This document shows positions 25,170-34,176 of a DNA stretch of 64,000 nucleotides, piece by piece. The position numbers and the translations under genes were made by a program. Source of the DNA: Sphingobium sp. 15-1 (lineage in GTDB: Bacteria; Pseudomonadota; Alphaproteobacteria; Sphingomonadales; Sphingomonadaceae); the NCBI RefSeq assembly GCF_013375535.1, contig NZ_JABXJG010000003.1, positions 186,001 through 250,000 of the forward strand, in the 5' to 3' direction. The notes below the pieces were generated by a model. The model saw nothing but the letters and a program-made list of their open reading frames with translations, ran no database searches and was not told the DNA's origin. Each line of letters starts with the position of its first letter. Position 1 is the first letter of the stretch.

Positions 25170-26216
25170 TTATGCCGCGAGTAAAGCCGCATGAGCTTCG
25201 CGGCTGGCGGTCGTCAGCGTCGGCATGATCTCGCGTGTGAAAAGAGCTATGGAAGATCGCGCTTCGTCGAGCGACATATCCCCATAGACAAATGTCGCGC
25301 TGAGGAAGTTGGCACCGCTGATCTGAATTTGCTCAGTGAGCTTGGCGCAAACGGTGTCCGGCGATCCAACTACGGCTGCGCCGGCAGCCAGCATCTGATG
25401 GAAATCTTCAGGTAGCTTATTATCCGGCGTTCCCCCGTGGCGGCGCCACAGCTTGATGAAGTTGGCGTAGAATATGGTCCAGGCTCTGTGCGCGATCGCC
25501 TCCGCCTCCGCGTCGGTCTCCGCCACGACGATCCAGCGATTGAGACCCATCAGGGGCGTGGCATTGCCATGATCGGGCGCCCTGACGCGCTCATTCAAAT
25601 AATGTTGAAACACCGCGCGTGCCGGGGTGGCGGGCGCTCCGCAGATGATGTTCGCCCCATGGCGGGCCGGCCAAGTGGCCGATTGCGGCGATCCGCCCAT
25701 CGCCACCCACAAGCGCGGGTAGGGAGCCTGAATCGGACGAACCGAAAGCTCCACTCCGGAATAGCGCCAATACTGCCCTTGATAGTCGAGCGTTCCTTCA
25801 GAAAGCCCGGAAAGAATTATATCAAGCGCTTCCTGGTACATAGGCTGCATGTCTTCAGGCGCGATACCTAGATAGCCCATCTCGTGCGGAGAGGCGCCGC
25901 GCCCAGCTCCGAACTCGAAGCGTCCGCGACTCAGATTGTCGAGCATCGCGATCTCTTCGATCAGGCGCAGTGGATTATAGCCCGGGAGCAGGTAAACCAA
26001 TGGCCCGAAACGCAAACGCGTTGTCCGCTGCGACATCGCCGCCAGGAACACACTCGGAGACGGGGTGGTGCTGAGCGGCGTGCCATGATGCTCGCTCATA
26101 TGATAGCAATAGAAACCGCTTTCCTCATAAAGAGCGGCCAAACTGAGCCGTTCTTCATATTGCTCTACAATGGGTCGACCACTCCAGTCGTTTTGATCGA
26201 ACGCGCCAAACTGCAT
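25170..26216 (-). CDS. LLM class flavin-dependent oxidoreductase, third copy
   Basis: A 348-residue luciferase-like monooxygenase: MQFGAFDQNDWSGRP, ALYEESGFYCYHMSEHHGTP with the conserved His pair, RLRFGPLVYLLPGYNPLRL and LSRGRFEFGAGRGASPHEMG, ending in a standard C-terminal module (VVGSPDTVCAKLTEQI). It should need FMNH2 from a reductase such as that at 17655. GGGAGAAAG just before 26216 sets the start. It lies directly downstream of operator copy D and the TetR gene on the same strand, in the place that the FAD hydroxylase occupies beside the paralogous TetR at 36.9 kb. Substrate unknown. Confidence 0.88.
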   Translation of the reverse strand: MQFGAFDQNDWSGRPIVEQYEERLSLAALYEESGFYCYHMSEHHGTPLSTTPSPSVFLAAMSQRTTRLRFGPLVYLLPGYNPLRLIEEIAMLDNLSRGRFEFGAGRGASPHEMGYLGIAPEDMQPMYQEALDIILSGLSEGTLDYQGQYWRYSGVELSVRPIQAPYPRLWVAMGGSPQSATWPARHGANIICGAPATPARAVFQHYLNERVRAPDHGNATPLMGLNRWIVVAETDAEAEAIAHRAWTIFYANFIKLWRRHGGTPDNKLPEDFHQMLAAGAAVVGSPDTVCAKLTEQIQISGANFLSATFVYGDMSLDEARSSIALFTREIMPTLTTASREAHAALLAA

Positions 26217-26358
26217 AGTCTTTCTCCCATAGGTCGAAGGCACGTCTTTTTTCTCGCTTGAGCGATGGAGCAGAGCTGCGTGCCGACCGGTGGCAGCGTG
26301 CGAAGGTCCGCCGCCACCCGCAGCCAATCAACCATCGAATAGCGCTGGAGTCAATATT

Positions 26359-26382
26359 AAACCATACGGATGTGCTGATTTA
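26359..26382. promoter_or_regulatory. Operator motif copy D
   Basis: Left half AAACCATAC, spacer GGAT, right half GTGCTGATTTA. Its last three bases are the stop codon of the TetR gene, exactly as copy F overlaps the stop of the paralogous TetR. It lies 143 bases before the LLM start. Confidence 0.6.
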
Positions 26383-27087
26383 TTTCAGCGGCTCGCTACC
26401 GAAGATGAGCCGGGAGAAGATATCCTCATAATCCTTTGCGACCGCGGGTGTTTCCGCGAGAAAGTTGGTCATGATATTCAGCTGGGGTCGCAGGGTGGAT
26501 AATGCCGATGTGGCGCCGATCAGCATAAAAACAATCAGAATGGGGCTCCCTTCAGGCAGATCCCCCGCTTGCTGCGCGGCACGGATCTGGTTCAGCAGAC
26601 GGGAGACTATAGGCGAGACTACGGCCTCGACCAGCCACGGCAACCGCGGGTTGTTCGGCCTGTTCTCGCGCAACATGAAATTATGAAAGTCCGGATGTTC
26701 CATCGTAAATCGAAAGAAGGCACGAAATTCCTCGTGGACCCTTTCCTTGGCACTCATTTGGCACGTGTCTGGAATGTTCCGATCCCATTTGTCCTGTATC
26801 TCTGCGAAAAAGTGTTCCGCAACCGCGCGCCACAGCACCTCCTTGTTTCGATAATGATAAGTGATCCGCGGATGCTGGATATTCGCACGTTGAGCTATGC
26901 CACGGGTGGTGGCAGCGTCGAATCCCTTTTCCGCGAACTCGCTGAGCGCGGCCTGAAGAATGACTTCGCGGGTCTCGATGGCGCGCTGCTGCTCCTTACG
27001 TTTCTGAAATTCGCGGCGCGGTTTTTTATCGCCGGGTACCCGACCAGAGGAAGAAGATTTCGGAGCGGGGATCATTTCCTTAGACAT
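26380..27087 (-). CDS. TetR family regulator, paralogue 1
   Basis: A 235-residue TetR. A basic N-terminal tail (KKPRREFQKRKEQQRAIETR) precedes the helix-turn-helix VILQAALSEFAEKGFDAATT, RGIAQRANIQHPRITYHYRN. The C-terminal domain contains RVHEEFRAFFRFTMEHPDFH and FMLRENRPNNPRLPWLVEAV. The same segments occur in the regulator at 36910, so the two are paralogues with about half of residues alike by eye. The ATG at 27087 follows a CAGGA ribosome site. It probably binds the shared operator motif; copy D lies at its own stop codon, before the LLM gene. Confidence 0.88.
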   Translation of the reverse strand: MSKEMIPAPKSSSSGRVPGDKKPRREFQKRKEQQRAIETREVILQAALSEFAEKGFDAATTRGIAQRANIQHPRITYHYRNKEVLWRAVAEHFFAEIQDKWDRNIPDTCQMSAKERVHEEFRAFFRFTMEHPDFHNFMLRENRPNNPRLPWLVEAVVSPIVSRLLNQIRAAQQAGDLPEGSPILIVFMLIGATSALSTLRPQLNIMTNFLAETPAVAKDYEDIFSRLIFGSEPLK

Positions 27088-27231
27088 ATCCTGCCCATAA
27101 CATATGCGCTGCCACAATCCATAGCGTCGATAGGGATGACGGCGGTCAGCACGGCATCGCAATTGATTAATTGCCCGCATGGGCGCCAAAGACGGATTGA
27201 GGCCCGCATGCCTTGTCAGGTCGGCCGCCCA

Positions 27232-28914
27232 TTACTTTGTGACGGTGGGCGACAGTTCTTTCACCATGGCATCGCGCATCGCGAACTTCTGTATTTTACC
27301 GGTAACGGTCATCGGAAAATCAGTCACGAACCGAATGTGACGCGGAATTTTATAGTGGGCGATTCGTCCGCGGCAGAACATCCGCAATTCCTCTTCGTCA
27401 AGCGAAGCGCCGTCATGACACCTGATCCACGCGCACACCTCTTCCCCATAGTGATCGTCGGGAACACCGATCACCTGCACGTCCTGGATAGCCGGATGAG
27501 TGTAGAGGAACTCTTCGATCTCGCGCGGGTAGACATTCTCACCGCCACGGATGATCATGTCTTTCGACCGACCGACGATTTGACAGTAACCCTCTTCGTC
27601 CAGAATGGCGGTGTCGCCCGAGTGCATCCACCCCTCTGCATCGATCGCGGCGGCTGTTTGCTCGGGATCACCCCAGTAACCGATCATGACGGAATAGCCC
27701 CGGGTGCACAGTTCGCCCGGCTGTCCTCGCGGTACGATCTTCCCGGTTTCATCGATGATCTTGGATTCCAGATGCGGCTGTATCCGCCCGACCGTGCTTA
27801 CGCGGCGCTCGATCGTGTCGGCGGTGTCGCTCTGGAAGCTTACCGGGCTGGTTTCCGTCATGCCGTAGGCGATGGTGATCCCGGTCATGTGCATTCTCTC
27901 GATTGCCTCGCGCATAACCTCGACCGGACAGGGCGAGCCGGCCATGATTCCGCCGCGCAACGTGCTGAGGTCAAATCGCGCGAATTCCGGATGGCCGAGA
28001 GCGGCGATGAACATCGTCGGCACGCCATAGAGGAAATTACAGCGCTCGGCCTCGATCGACGATAGCACCGCGCCAGGATCGAAAGCCTCGCTGGGGTAGA
28101 CCATGGTGGCCTGGTGGGTGAGGCAAGCCATGTTACCCATCACCATGCCGAAACAATGATAAAGCGGCACCGGAATGCACACCCGATCGCCTGCTCCGAT
28201 ACCGGCCGCCCGGCCGACTTCATAGCCGTTATTCGTGATGTTTCGGTGGGAAAGGGTCGCCGCCTTTGGCAATCCCGTCGTGCCGCTGGTGAACTGAATA
28301 TTGACTGGATCGCTCGCACGCGCCGCGTCCTGCGCCTGACGCACGAGACGGCGATGCTCCGCAGTCCCGAGCGTCGCCACCTCGGCGAACGGCAAGCAAC
28401 CAGGATGCCTGGCGTCGCCGATTGTGATGATCGTTCGCAACTCCGGCAACCGCTCCAAACGCAAGCGTCCGGCTGGCTGTTCGCCGAGTGTCGGCTCGAT
28501 GATTTGCAACATGGCGACATAGTCGCTGGACTTGAAGTGCTGGGCGGTGATCAGGGCAACGCAGCCAACCTTGTTGAGCGCATGTTCGAGTTCGGAGGTC
28601 CGGTAGGCGGGATTTACGTTGACGAGGACCAGCCCGGCCTTTGCGGCAGCAAGCTGGGTGATCGTCCACTCGGCATTATTAGGTGACCAGATGGCAATAC
28701 GGTCTCCGGGTCGTATGCCGAGCGCGAAGAGGCCTGCGGCAAAGGCCTCCGCCTGATCCCTCAGTTCCGCGAAGCTGAGGCGAACGCCCTGATCACAGAC
28801 GACGAGTGCCTCGCGCTCGCCGGCCTGCTTCGCTGCCTGGTCAAGCAGCGCGCCGATCGTTTCCTCGATCAGCGGACGATCGGTCGCACCTTTTACGATA
28901 CTCAGCATTGTCAT
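27232..28914 (-). CDS. AMP-dependent fatty-acid/aryl-acid CoA ligase
   Basis: A 560-residue ANL-superfamily enzyme. The phosphate loop is IQFTSGTTGLPKAATLSHRN (residues about 211-230), with AYGMTETSP, GELCTRGYSVMIGYW, WMHSGDTAILDEEGYCQIVGR and the C-terminal FPMTVTGKIQKFAMR. It activates a carboxylate as an acyl-CoA. The start overlaps the stop of the alpha/beta hydrolase gene (28911-28914), so the two are coupled and share operator copy A. It may activate the acid released by the hydrolase. The sequence resembles medium-chain ligases (AlkK-like) but the substrate cannot be fixed. Confidence 0.9.
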   Translation of the reverse strand: MTMLSIVKGATDRPLIEETIGALLDQAAKQAGEREALVVCDQGVRLSFAELRDQAEAFAAGLFALGIRPGDRIAIWSPNNAEWTITQLAAAKAGLVLVNVNPAYRTSELEHALNKVGCVALITAQHFKSSDYVAMLQIIEPTLGEQPAGRLRLERLPELRTIITIGDARHPGCLPFAEVATLGTAEHRRLVRQAQDAARASDPVNIQFTSGTTGLPKAATLSHRNITNNGYEVGRAAGIGAGDRVCIPVPLYHCFGMVMGNMACLTHQATMVYPSEAFDPGAVLSSIEAERCNFLYGVPTMFIAALGHPEFARFDLSTLRGGIMAGSPCPVEVMREAIERMHMTGITIAYGMTETSPVSFQSDTADTIERRVSTVGRIQPHLESKIIDETGKIVPRGQPGELCTRGYSVMIGYWGDPEQTAAAIDAEGWMHSGDTAILDEEGYCQIVGRSKDMIIRGGENVYPREIEEFLYTHPAIQDVQVIGVPDDHYGEEVCAWIRCHDGASLDEEELRMFCRGRIAHYKIPRHIRFVTDFPMTVTGKIQKFAMRDAMVKELSPTVTK

Positions 28915-29855
28915 GCCGCGGCCTTTGGCGCGGTGCTATTCAGGGTTGTATCCAAAAACCGGCTGAAGTCAGCGATTAGCTCACGAGAATGTCGGAGACC
29001 GCCATCAAGTTCGAAAAACCCGTGAAAGGTGCCGAGATAGCGCTTGGCCTCGCTGGAAACCCCGGCTGCGGCGAGCCGCTCCGCATATTGCTCCCCCTGA
29101 TCGCGCAGCGCGTCGTACTCGGCCGTCGCGACGAAAGCAGGCGGCAGACCTCCCAAATCTTTCTGCTCAAGCGGCGCAAAGCGCGGGTCGGATCGCATTT
29201 TCTGATCGGGAACATACTGATCGAAAAACCAGCCAATCGCTCCCGGCGGCGGAAAAGGAGACTCGATACTGCGCATGGATGGTGAATCGGTATAGGATGC
29301 CACGCAGGGGCAGGCCAGCAGCTGCGCCGATATATCGAGTCCAACGCTCCGCGCCAGCTGACTGACCACCGCTGCCAGATTACCGCCCGCGCTCTCTCCG
29401 CCTACCAGCAGGGGAGCGTCCCAGCCGGCAAGCTCCTCGCGGTGCCCCGATGCCCAGCGCGCGGCAGCGAGCGCGTCCTCTACGGCAGCCGGGAAGACGT
29501 GTTCGGGTGCGAGCCGGTAATCAACCGACAATACTGCCAGGCCGCTTTCTTTGACGAGGCGCCGTATCGCGCCGTCGATGAGGGCGATTCCGCCGAGCGT
29601 CCAGCCTCCGCCGTGATAGTAGACCATGAGCGCGCGTGGCTTGGGGCTGTCGCGGTAGAGACGAGCTGCAATAGGGGCAGCGTCGGATGGGATCGCGATG
29701 TCGCGCACGACCTCCAACGTGGGACCTGACGGCATCTGCTCGGCCATCGCGGCCTCAACGGCACGTATCTCCGCGGCGGAGACCTCTCCTAGCCGAGGCC
29801 CGGGGACCGCAGCCATCGCGGCGAGTAGCTTTTCAACTTCATTATCAAGCGGCAT
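28911..29855 (-). CDS. Alpha/beta hydrolase, hormone-sensitive-lipase family
   Basis: A 314-residue esterase/acetyl hydrolase. The oxyanion motif is YYHGGGWTLGG (about 79-89) and the nucleophile elbow is VGGESAGGNLA with Ser near 155; the Asp and His are likely in EYDALRDQGE and GTFHGFFEL. It hydrolyses a small ester or lactone. It begins about 50 bases downstream of operator copy A and is coupled to the CoA ligase, so esters of the catabolic substrate may be cleaved and the acid passed to the ligase. Confidence 0.9.
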   Translation of the reverse strand: MPLDNEVEKLLAAMAAVPGPRLGEVSAAEIRAVEAAMAEQMPSGPTLEVVRDIAIPSDAAPIAARLYRDSPKPRALMVYYHGGGWTLGGIALIDGAIRRLVKESGLAVLSVDYRLAPEHVFPAAVEDALAAARWASGHREELAGWDAPLLVGGESAGGNLAAVVSQLARSVGLDISAQLLACPCVASYTDSPSMRSIESPFPPPGAIGWFFDQYVPDQKMRSDPRFAPLEQKDLGGLPPAFVATAEYDALRDQGEQYAERLAAAGVSSEAKRYLGTFHGFFELDGGLRHSRELIADFSRFLDTTLNSTAPKAAA

Positions 29856-30244
29856 CGTCTCTCTCCGGCGATCTTATAACTTCGGGCGGCTGCTTAGGAT
29901 CAATATAAACGGTACATTTGTAAAGTGTTTTATTCGCTTCCTGGAGGCAATCGGCGGCCACCTCGCGAAAACGAACCACTGCGCCGAACGAAGGCGCTCG
30001 ACCGCACCCCGGCCGGACGAAATCTGGGGCAAAGCGACTTGCGCTCAAGCCTTATAACTGCGGCGATGTGCAGCCTTGTAATGCCGTAAGAGCCGCGAGA
30101 GAGCGTGAAAGGAAGGAGACGAGACGCGCGCCGCCGTCGGGTTCGTTACAGCCGGGCAGCTTCTCTAGCGGCGAAAGGTCCTTCGCCCACGCTCCGGAAA
30201 CGGGCAACCATTGTGCATCGGTGCACCTCTGGGGGACGGAACTG
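29856..30244. promoter_or_regulatory. Promoter region of the hydrolase-ligase operon
   Basis: 389 bases without a gene. It contains operator copy A near the hydrolase start. The rest (29935-30240) holds G/C-rich sequence with no recognisable feature. Confidence 0.5.
29906..29929. promoter_or_regulatory. Operator motif copy A
   Basis: On the minus strand: left half CACTTTAC, spacer AAAT, right half GTACCGTTTA. It shares the block ACTTTACAAATGT with copy C. It lies 51 bases before the hydrolase start. Confidence 0.65.
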
Positions 30245-31009
30245 CTAGGGCTCGAACCCGCCGATCGTCAGCCCGCCATCTACGACGACCATCTGCCCTG
30301 TGACATAGCTCGCGGCGGGCGAGCACAACCAAACCGCGGCAGCAGCCACCTCATCGGGTTGCGCCGCCCGCTTCATCGGAACCGCCGTCCGCGCCATATT
30401 ATCGAAAGCCGCATTTTCGACGCGGGTCGTAGCCACCATCGGCGTGTCAGTCAGCCCAGGCGCCAGCGCGTTTACGCGAACACCCTTGGAAGCATTCTCC
30501 ATGGCGGCAACCCTGGTCAGTCCATGAACGCCGCTTTTGGATGCCGCATATGCTGACAAGCCGCCAGGACCTGTCAGCGCGGCGACGGAGGCTGTGTTGC
30601 AGATTGCGCCTCCGTTTCTGCGCATCAACGGTATCTGATGTTTCATACATAAAAAGATGCTGAAAAGATTTATCGAAATCACCTGTGCGAACAGGTCCGA
30701 AGGATAGTCCTCCAGGCGATGGTTGCCACCAGCAATTCCCGCATTGTTGAATGCCGCATCGAGGCGGCCCGCCTTGTTGTCGATCGTCTGCATGAGTTCG
30801 GCAATGGCAGACTCGTTGGACACATCGACTTTCACCGCATCGAAGCGATGGCCGGATGCGGACACCGCCTCGCTCGTCTCGGTCAGGCCGGCTTCGTCGC
30901 GGTCAGCCCCGAACACCCAGCCGCCCTCTTTGGCGAAATGTATCGCTGCAGCTCGTCCGATACCCGACCCTGCCCCCGTGACCAGGATCACCTTATCGTC
31001 AAACAACAT
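30245..31009 (-). CDS. SDR family oxidoreductase
   Basis: A 254-residue classical SDR with TGAGSGIG, NNAG and the active site NTASVAALTG with YAASKSGV; ends MVVVDGGLTIGGFEP. Typical of dehydrogenases acting on alicyclic or aromatic diols and alcohols. Operator copy B, the most symmetrical copy, lies about 60 bases upstream, so it belongs to the same regulon as the hydroxylase operon. It stands alone between that operon and the hydrolase-ligase pair. Substrate unknown. Confidence 0.88.
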   Translation of the reverse strand: MLFDDKVILVTGAGSGIGRAAAIHFAKEGGWVFGADRDEAGLTETSEAVSASGHRFDAVKVDVSNESAIAELMQTIDNKAGRLDAAFNNAGIAGGNHRLEDYPSDLFAQVISINLFSIFLCMKHQIPLMRRNGGAICNTASVAALTGPGGLSAYAASKSGVHGLTRVAAMENASKGVRVNALAPGLTDTPMVATTRVENAAFDNMARTAVPMKRAAQPDEVAAAAVWLCSPAASYVTGQMVVVDGGLTIGGFEP

Positions 31010-31068
31010 CTTTCACCTCATTTTCTTGTTGGAGGGCATCAACTCACGCCATCTGCCTCTAGCGGTTA

Positions 31069-31092
31069 TATCCTTTACTATTGTAAAGGTTA
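31069..31092. promoter_or_regulatory. Operator motif copy B, best palindrome
   Basis: CCTTTAC (31072-31078) and GTAAAGG (31083-31089) are a perfect inverted repeat around TATT, with a further near-symmetric ATA/TTAT flank. It lies 60 bases upstream of the SDR start and is the clearest member of the shared motif. Confidence 0.75.
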
Positions 31093-31212
31093 TTTGCCTT
31101 CTTGCAAAAGGTTTGAGCGGCCTATCGCGGGTCGCGCCTACTGGCCCGCGTCCTGCCCGGACGCTATGGAAGCCCGGCCACGAAAGATCGCAACGCGCCA
31201 TCGGCCCTGCGC

Positions 31213-32139
31213 TTAGAAAGCGACGTTGTCGCCGCCCTTAAGTGCGAGGAGCTCGCGTGCTTCTGCGGGCGTGGCGATTTCCAGTGACAGCGGCTCGAGG
31301 ATCGATCGGATCAGGCGCACCTGCTCGGCATTAGAGGCGGCGAGGCGCCCCTTGCCGGCGAACAGCGAGTCCTCCAACCCGACGCGGACATTGGCGCCAT
31401 TGATCGCGCCCAATGTAATAAAGGGCATCTGATGTTTGCCGGCTGCCATCACCGACCAGCTATATTGATCGCCAAACAGCTTATCGGCGATCCGCTTGGC
31501 GTGAAGCAGGTTCTCGGTGTCTGCGCCGGCTCCGCCCAAAATGCCGAAGATCGATTGCACGAAAAGCGGCGGTGTCACCAGTTTGCGATCGAGGAAATGC
31601 GCCAGTGTGTAGAGATGGGCGGTGTCATAGCACTCAAATTCGAATTTTGTGCCATGGCCCTTGCCTAACCGTTCGAGGATTTCCTCAATATCCTTGAAAG
31701 TGTTACGGAAAATCCAGTCGCGCGACACCTCCAGATGTTCGGCCTCCCACGAATGCTGGAAGCTCTTATACTTGTTCAGCATCGGATACATACCGAAGTT
31801 CATCGATCCCATATTCAGCGAGCACAGCTCGGGCGATGCGCGGAGGGGAGCCGCGAGCCGTTCGTCGATCGACATACCCTGCCCGCCGCCCGTGGTGATG
31901 TTCACGATCGCATCGGTCGACTGTTTGATACGGGGAAGGAACTGCATGAACACGTCGGGATCGGGCGTCGGCCTGCCCGTTTCCGGATCGCGTGCATGGA
32001 GGTGCAATATCGATGCGCCAGCCTCCGCGGCCTCGATCGCCTGCATGGCGATCTGGTCCGGCGTTATCGGTAGGTGCGGGCTCATCGTAGGCGTGTGAAC
32101 TGCGCCTGTGACCGCGCAACTGATGATAACCTTCGACAT
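31213..32139 (-). CDS. BKACE family beta-keto acid cleavage enzyme (DUF849)
   Basis: A 308-residue TIM-barrel of the 3-keto-5-aminohexanoate cleavage enzyme family, which splits beta-keto acids with acetyl-CoA and a zinc ion. Zinc-site segments are ILHLHARDPETGRP (HxH near 45) and the N-terminal CAVTGAVHTPTMSPHLP; TTGGGQGMSIDERLA and LGAINGANVRVGLEDSLF are conserved in the family. AGGA eight bases before 32139 sets the start, so the longer open frame is not used. It starts four bases after the CurA-like gene and is last in the meta-cleavage operon. BKACE enzymes vary widely in substrate; here a keto acid from ring cleavage is the likely substrate, a rarely described use. Confidence 0.88.
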   Translation of the reverse strand: MSKVIISCAVTGAVHTPTMSPHLPITPDQIAMQAIEAAEAGASILHLHARDPETGRPTPDPDVFMQFLPRIKQSTDAIVNITTGGGQGMSIDERLAAPLRASPELCSLNMGSMNFGMYPMLNKYKSFQHSWEAEHLEVSRDWIFRNTFKDIEEILERLGKGHGTKFEFECYDTAHLYTLAHFLDRKLVTPPLFVQSIFGILGGAGADTENLLHAKRIADKLFGDQYSWSVMAAGKHQMPFITLGAINGANVRVGLEDSLFAGKGRLAASNAEQVRLIRSILEPLSLEIATPAEARELLALKGGDNVAF

Positions 32140-32143
32140 GGGA

Positions 32144-33169
32144 TCAATCCTGTGCTGCGGGAAGGCGGATAAGGAGCTTGCCCGTGCTCTTACCCGAGTA
32201 GAGGTAGGCGATTGCGCCAGGGACCGAGCCGAGCCCATCGAGGATGTCTTCGCGGTAACGCAGGCTGCCCTCGTCCACCCAGGCAGATAGCCTACTGACG
32301 ATCTCTGCATGGCGGTCGTGGTAGTCGGTGGCGAGGAAGCCGCGCATCATTGCCCGCTTGATGAGCAGGTGACGGTTCGGTCGTTCGCCAAGGGGCCACG
32401 GGGTCCAGCTCTCTATCGCCGCCGTGCCACAGATCGCGATCCGAGCGCCGATGCGGATATGCCGCAGCACCGCATCGCTAATCCCGCCCGACGTATTGTC
32501 GAAATAAACGTCGACCCCGTCTGTACAGGCGCGCGTGATCGCGGCGTCGAGATCCCCTTCGCTCCGATAATCGATCGCCACATCATAGCCGAACTCGTCG
32601 ATGCATTGGCGCGTCTTCTCCGGGCCGCCCGCGATGCCAATCGTGCGACCACCGAACCGCTTGGCGATCCGGCCGACACAAGAACCGACCGATCCCGCTG
32701 CCGTTGAGACAACGACGGTGTCGCCGCGCTGGGTCCGGCACACGTCTGTCGTCCCGAAATAAGCGGTGATGCCGTTGAGCCCAAGGACGCCCAGATAGGG
32801 CGACAGGCACCGCGCGTCAGCGTCGATGCGCAGCATCACGGCCTCGGGTACGACGATCGCCTCCTCCTGCCAGCCGAAGAGGCCCATCACGGGGTCACCC
32901 TCGTGGAAGGCAGGCGCGCGCGAACGGACGACCACGCCCACGGCGAACGCGCGTATCACGTCGCCGATCCCGATCCGGTCGGCATAGCCTTTGGCATCGC
33001 TCAGCCAGCGGCGCATCGCCGGATCGACAGAGAGATAGTGGTTGCGGACGTGGATCTGCACCTCGGCAAGGTCCGGCAATGTCACCGTGCGAACGGCAAA
33101 ATCCTCCGCCTGCGGGATCGCGACCGGACGCCGGGCGACCGTCACCGCGAGATGTGTCGACTGGCTCAA
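32144..33169 (-). CDS. CurA-like NADP-dependent medium-chain reductase
   Basis: A 341-residue medium-chain dehydrogenase/reductase of the leukotriene B4 dehydrogenase/curcumin reductase type, without catalytic zinc. Segments are YLSVDPAMRRWL, the GLNGITAYFGTTDV loop, VVVSTAAGSVGSCVGRIAKR (cofactor site) and VDVYFDNTSGGISDAVL. It reduces carbon-carbon double bonds of enones with NADPH. The start is TTG overlapping the upstream stop (TTGA), a coupled but weak start; a GTG seven codons in is the alternative. In this operon it may reduce an unsaturated ring-cleavage product before the BKACE step. Confidence 0.87.
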   Translation of the reverse strand: MSQSTHLAVTVARRPVAIPQAEDFAVRTVTLPDLAEVQIHVRNHYLSVDPAMRRWLSDAKGYADRIGIGDVIRAFAVGVVVRSRAPAFHEGDPVMGLFGWQEEAIVVPEAVMLRIDADARCLSPYLGVLGLNGITAYFGTTDVCRTQRGDTVVVSTAAGSVGSCVGRIAKRFGGRTIGIAGGPEKTRQCIDEFGYDVAIDYRSEGDLDAAITRACTDGVDVYFDNTSGGISDAVLRHIRIGARIAICGTAAIESWTPWPLGERPNRHLLIKRAMMRGFLATDYHDRHAEIVSRLSAWVDEGSLRYREDILDGLGSVPGAIAYLYSGKSTGKLLIRLPAAQD

Positions 33170-34149
33170 GCCGAGATGATCCGCGAATATTGTCCGCCCA
33201 GATCGCTATCTGCGCCCGCATCCCTCATTCGCAGGCTCAGGACCTCGCCGGGCTGCAGGAAATTGGCGAGCCGCTTCATCTCGAACCGCATCTCATCGCG
33301 GCGGCGGATATCATCGAGCAGGAACGTTTTCAGCGATTCGATCAGCTTCGGCGTTCCTTGCACCACGACGCCGCCCGGCGTGCCGGTGAGTACCATGTCG
33401 CCGGGCTTCAGATCCATGATCTGGCCCAGCTGGGTCAATGTTTCGGCAGGGCCATAGATGAGATCCGCCGTGCTGGCCGACTGACGGACCTTTCCTTCGT
33501 AGGTCAGCTTGATCTCCAACTGGCGGAGCGCCGCCGCTGCGTCCGCAGCGTCGAACAAATAGAGAACCGGGCCGGTCGGGCAGAAGCCGCGATAACTCTT
33601 GCCCTGATACCATTGCATGAAGGACGCGCCGAACATGATGTCGCGTGCCGAGATGTCGTTGCACAGCACCGCACCGGCGACATAGGAGCCGATCGTCTCG
33701 GACGTCACCACCTCGCCGGCCTTGATGGCCCGGCGCAACACGATGCCGACCTCGATCTCATAGTCGAGCAGTTCGACGCCAGCGGGGCGGACGATGTCGG
33801 CATAAGGGCCGGTCAGGCTCGAGCTGGCCTTGGCGAAGAACAGATTGGCCTTGCGCTCGTGATGGCCGGCCTCGGCGGCATGTTCGCGATAGTTGAGACC
33901 CTGGCAAACCAGGGTGGCGTCGCTGGTCACCGGGCTCAGCAGGGTGGCGGCTGCGATACGGACGGGCTCTTCGCGCGTAGGCAGGGCGGGATCGGCGTCG
34001 ATGGCGGCGATCAGGCCGGCTGTCGTCGTCGCATCGGTCGCGATCGGTACGACCTCGATGATGTCCTCCGGTCGGCCAGGCGCGGTTGATGTCAGCGCTC
34101 CCCAGCGGGGAGCGGCGGCATCCTGGAAGCGGACGATGAGGTTGGGCAT
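33166..34149 (-). CDS. Fumarylacetoacetate hydrolase family protein
   Basis: A 327-residue FAH-fold enzyme. The metal-binding DYEIEVGIVL, the preceding GLNYREHAAEAG and KASSSLTGP segments, and the C-terminal GDMVLTGTPGGV are all standard. The family includes acylpyruvate hydrolases, 2-hydroxymuconate-type decarboxylases and isomerases that act on extradiol cleavage products. It follows the extradiol dioxygenase after 27 bases, so it probably hydrolyses or isomerises the cleavage product. Both the hydrolase and isomerase options remain open. Confidence 0.9.
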   Translation of the reverse strand: MPNLIVRFQDAAAPRWGALTSTAPGRPEDIIEVVPIATDATTTAGLIAAIDADPALPTREEPVRIAAATLLSPVTSDATLVCQGLNYREHAAEAGHHERKANLFFAKASSSLTGPYADIVRPAGVELLDYEIEVGIVLRRAIKAGEVVTSETIGSYVAGAVLCNDISARDIMFGASFMQWYQGKSYRGFCPTGPVLYLFDAADAAAALRQLEIKLTYEGKVRQSASTADLIYGPAETLTQLGQIMDLKPGDMVLTGTPGGVVVQGTPKLIESLKTFLLDDIRRRDEMRFEMKRLANFLQPGEVLSLRMRDAGADSDLGGQYSRIISA

Positions 34150-34176
34150 GGATTATCCTTTTTGCGCAGTTCGATG

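Noticed and set aside
26569..28065. 498-codon plus-strand frame across TetR and ligase
   Set aside because: Spans two well-supported opposite genes; composition of a shadow frame.
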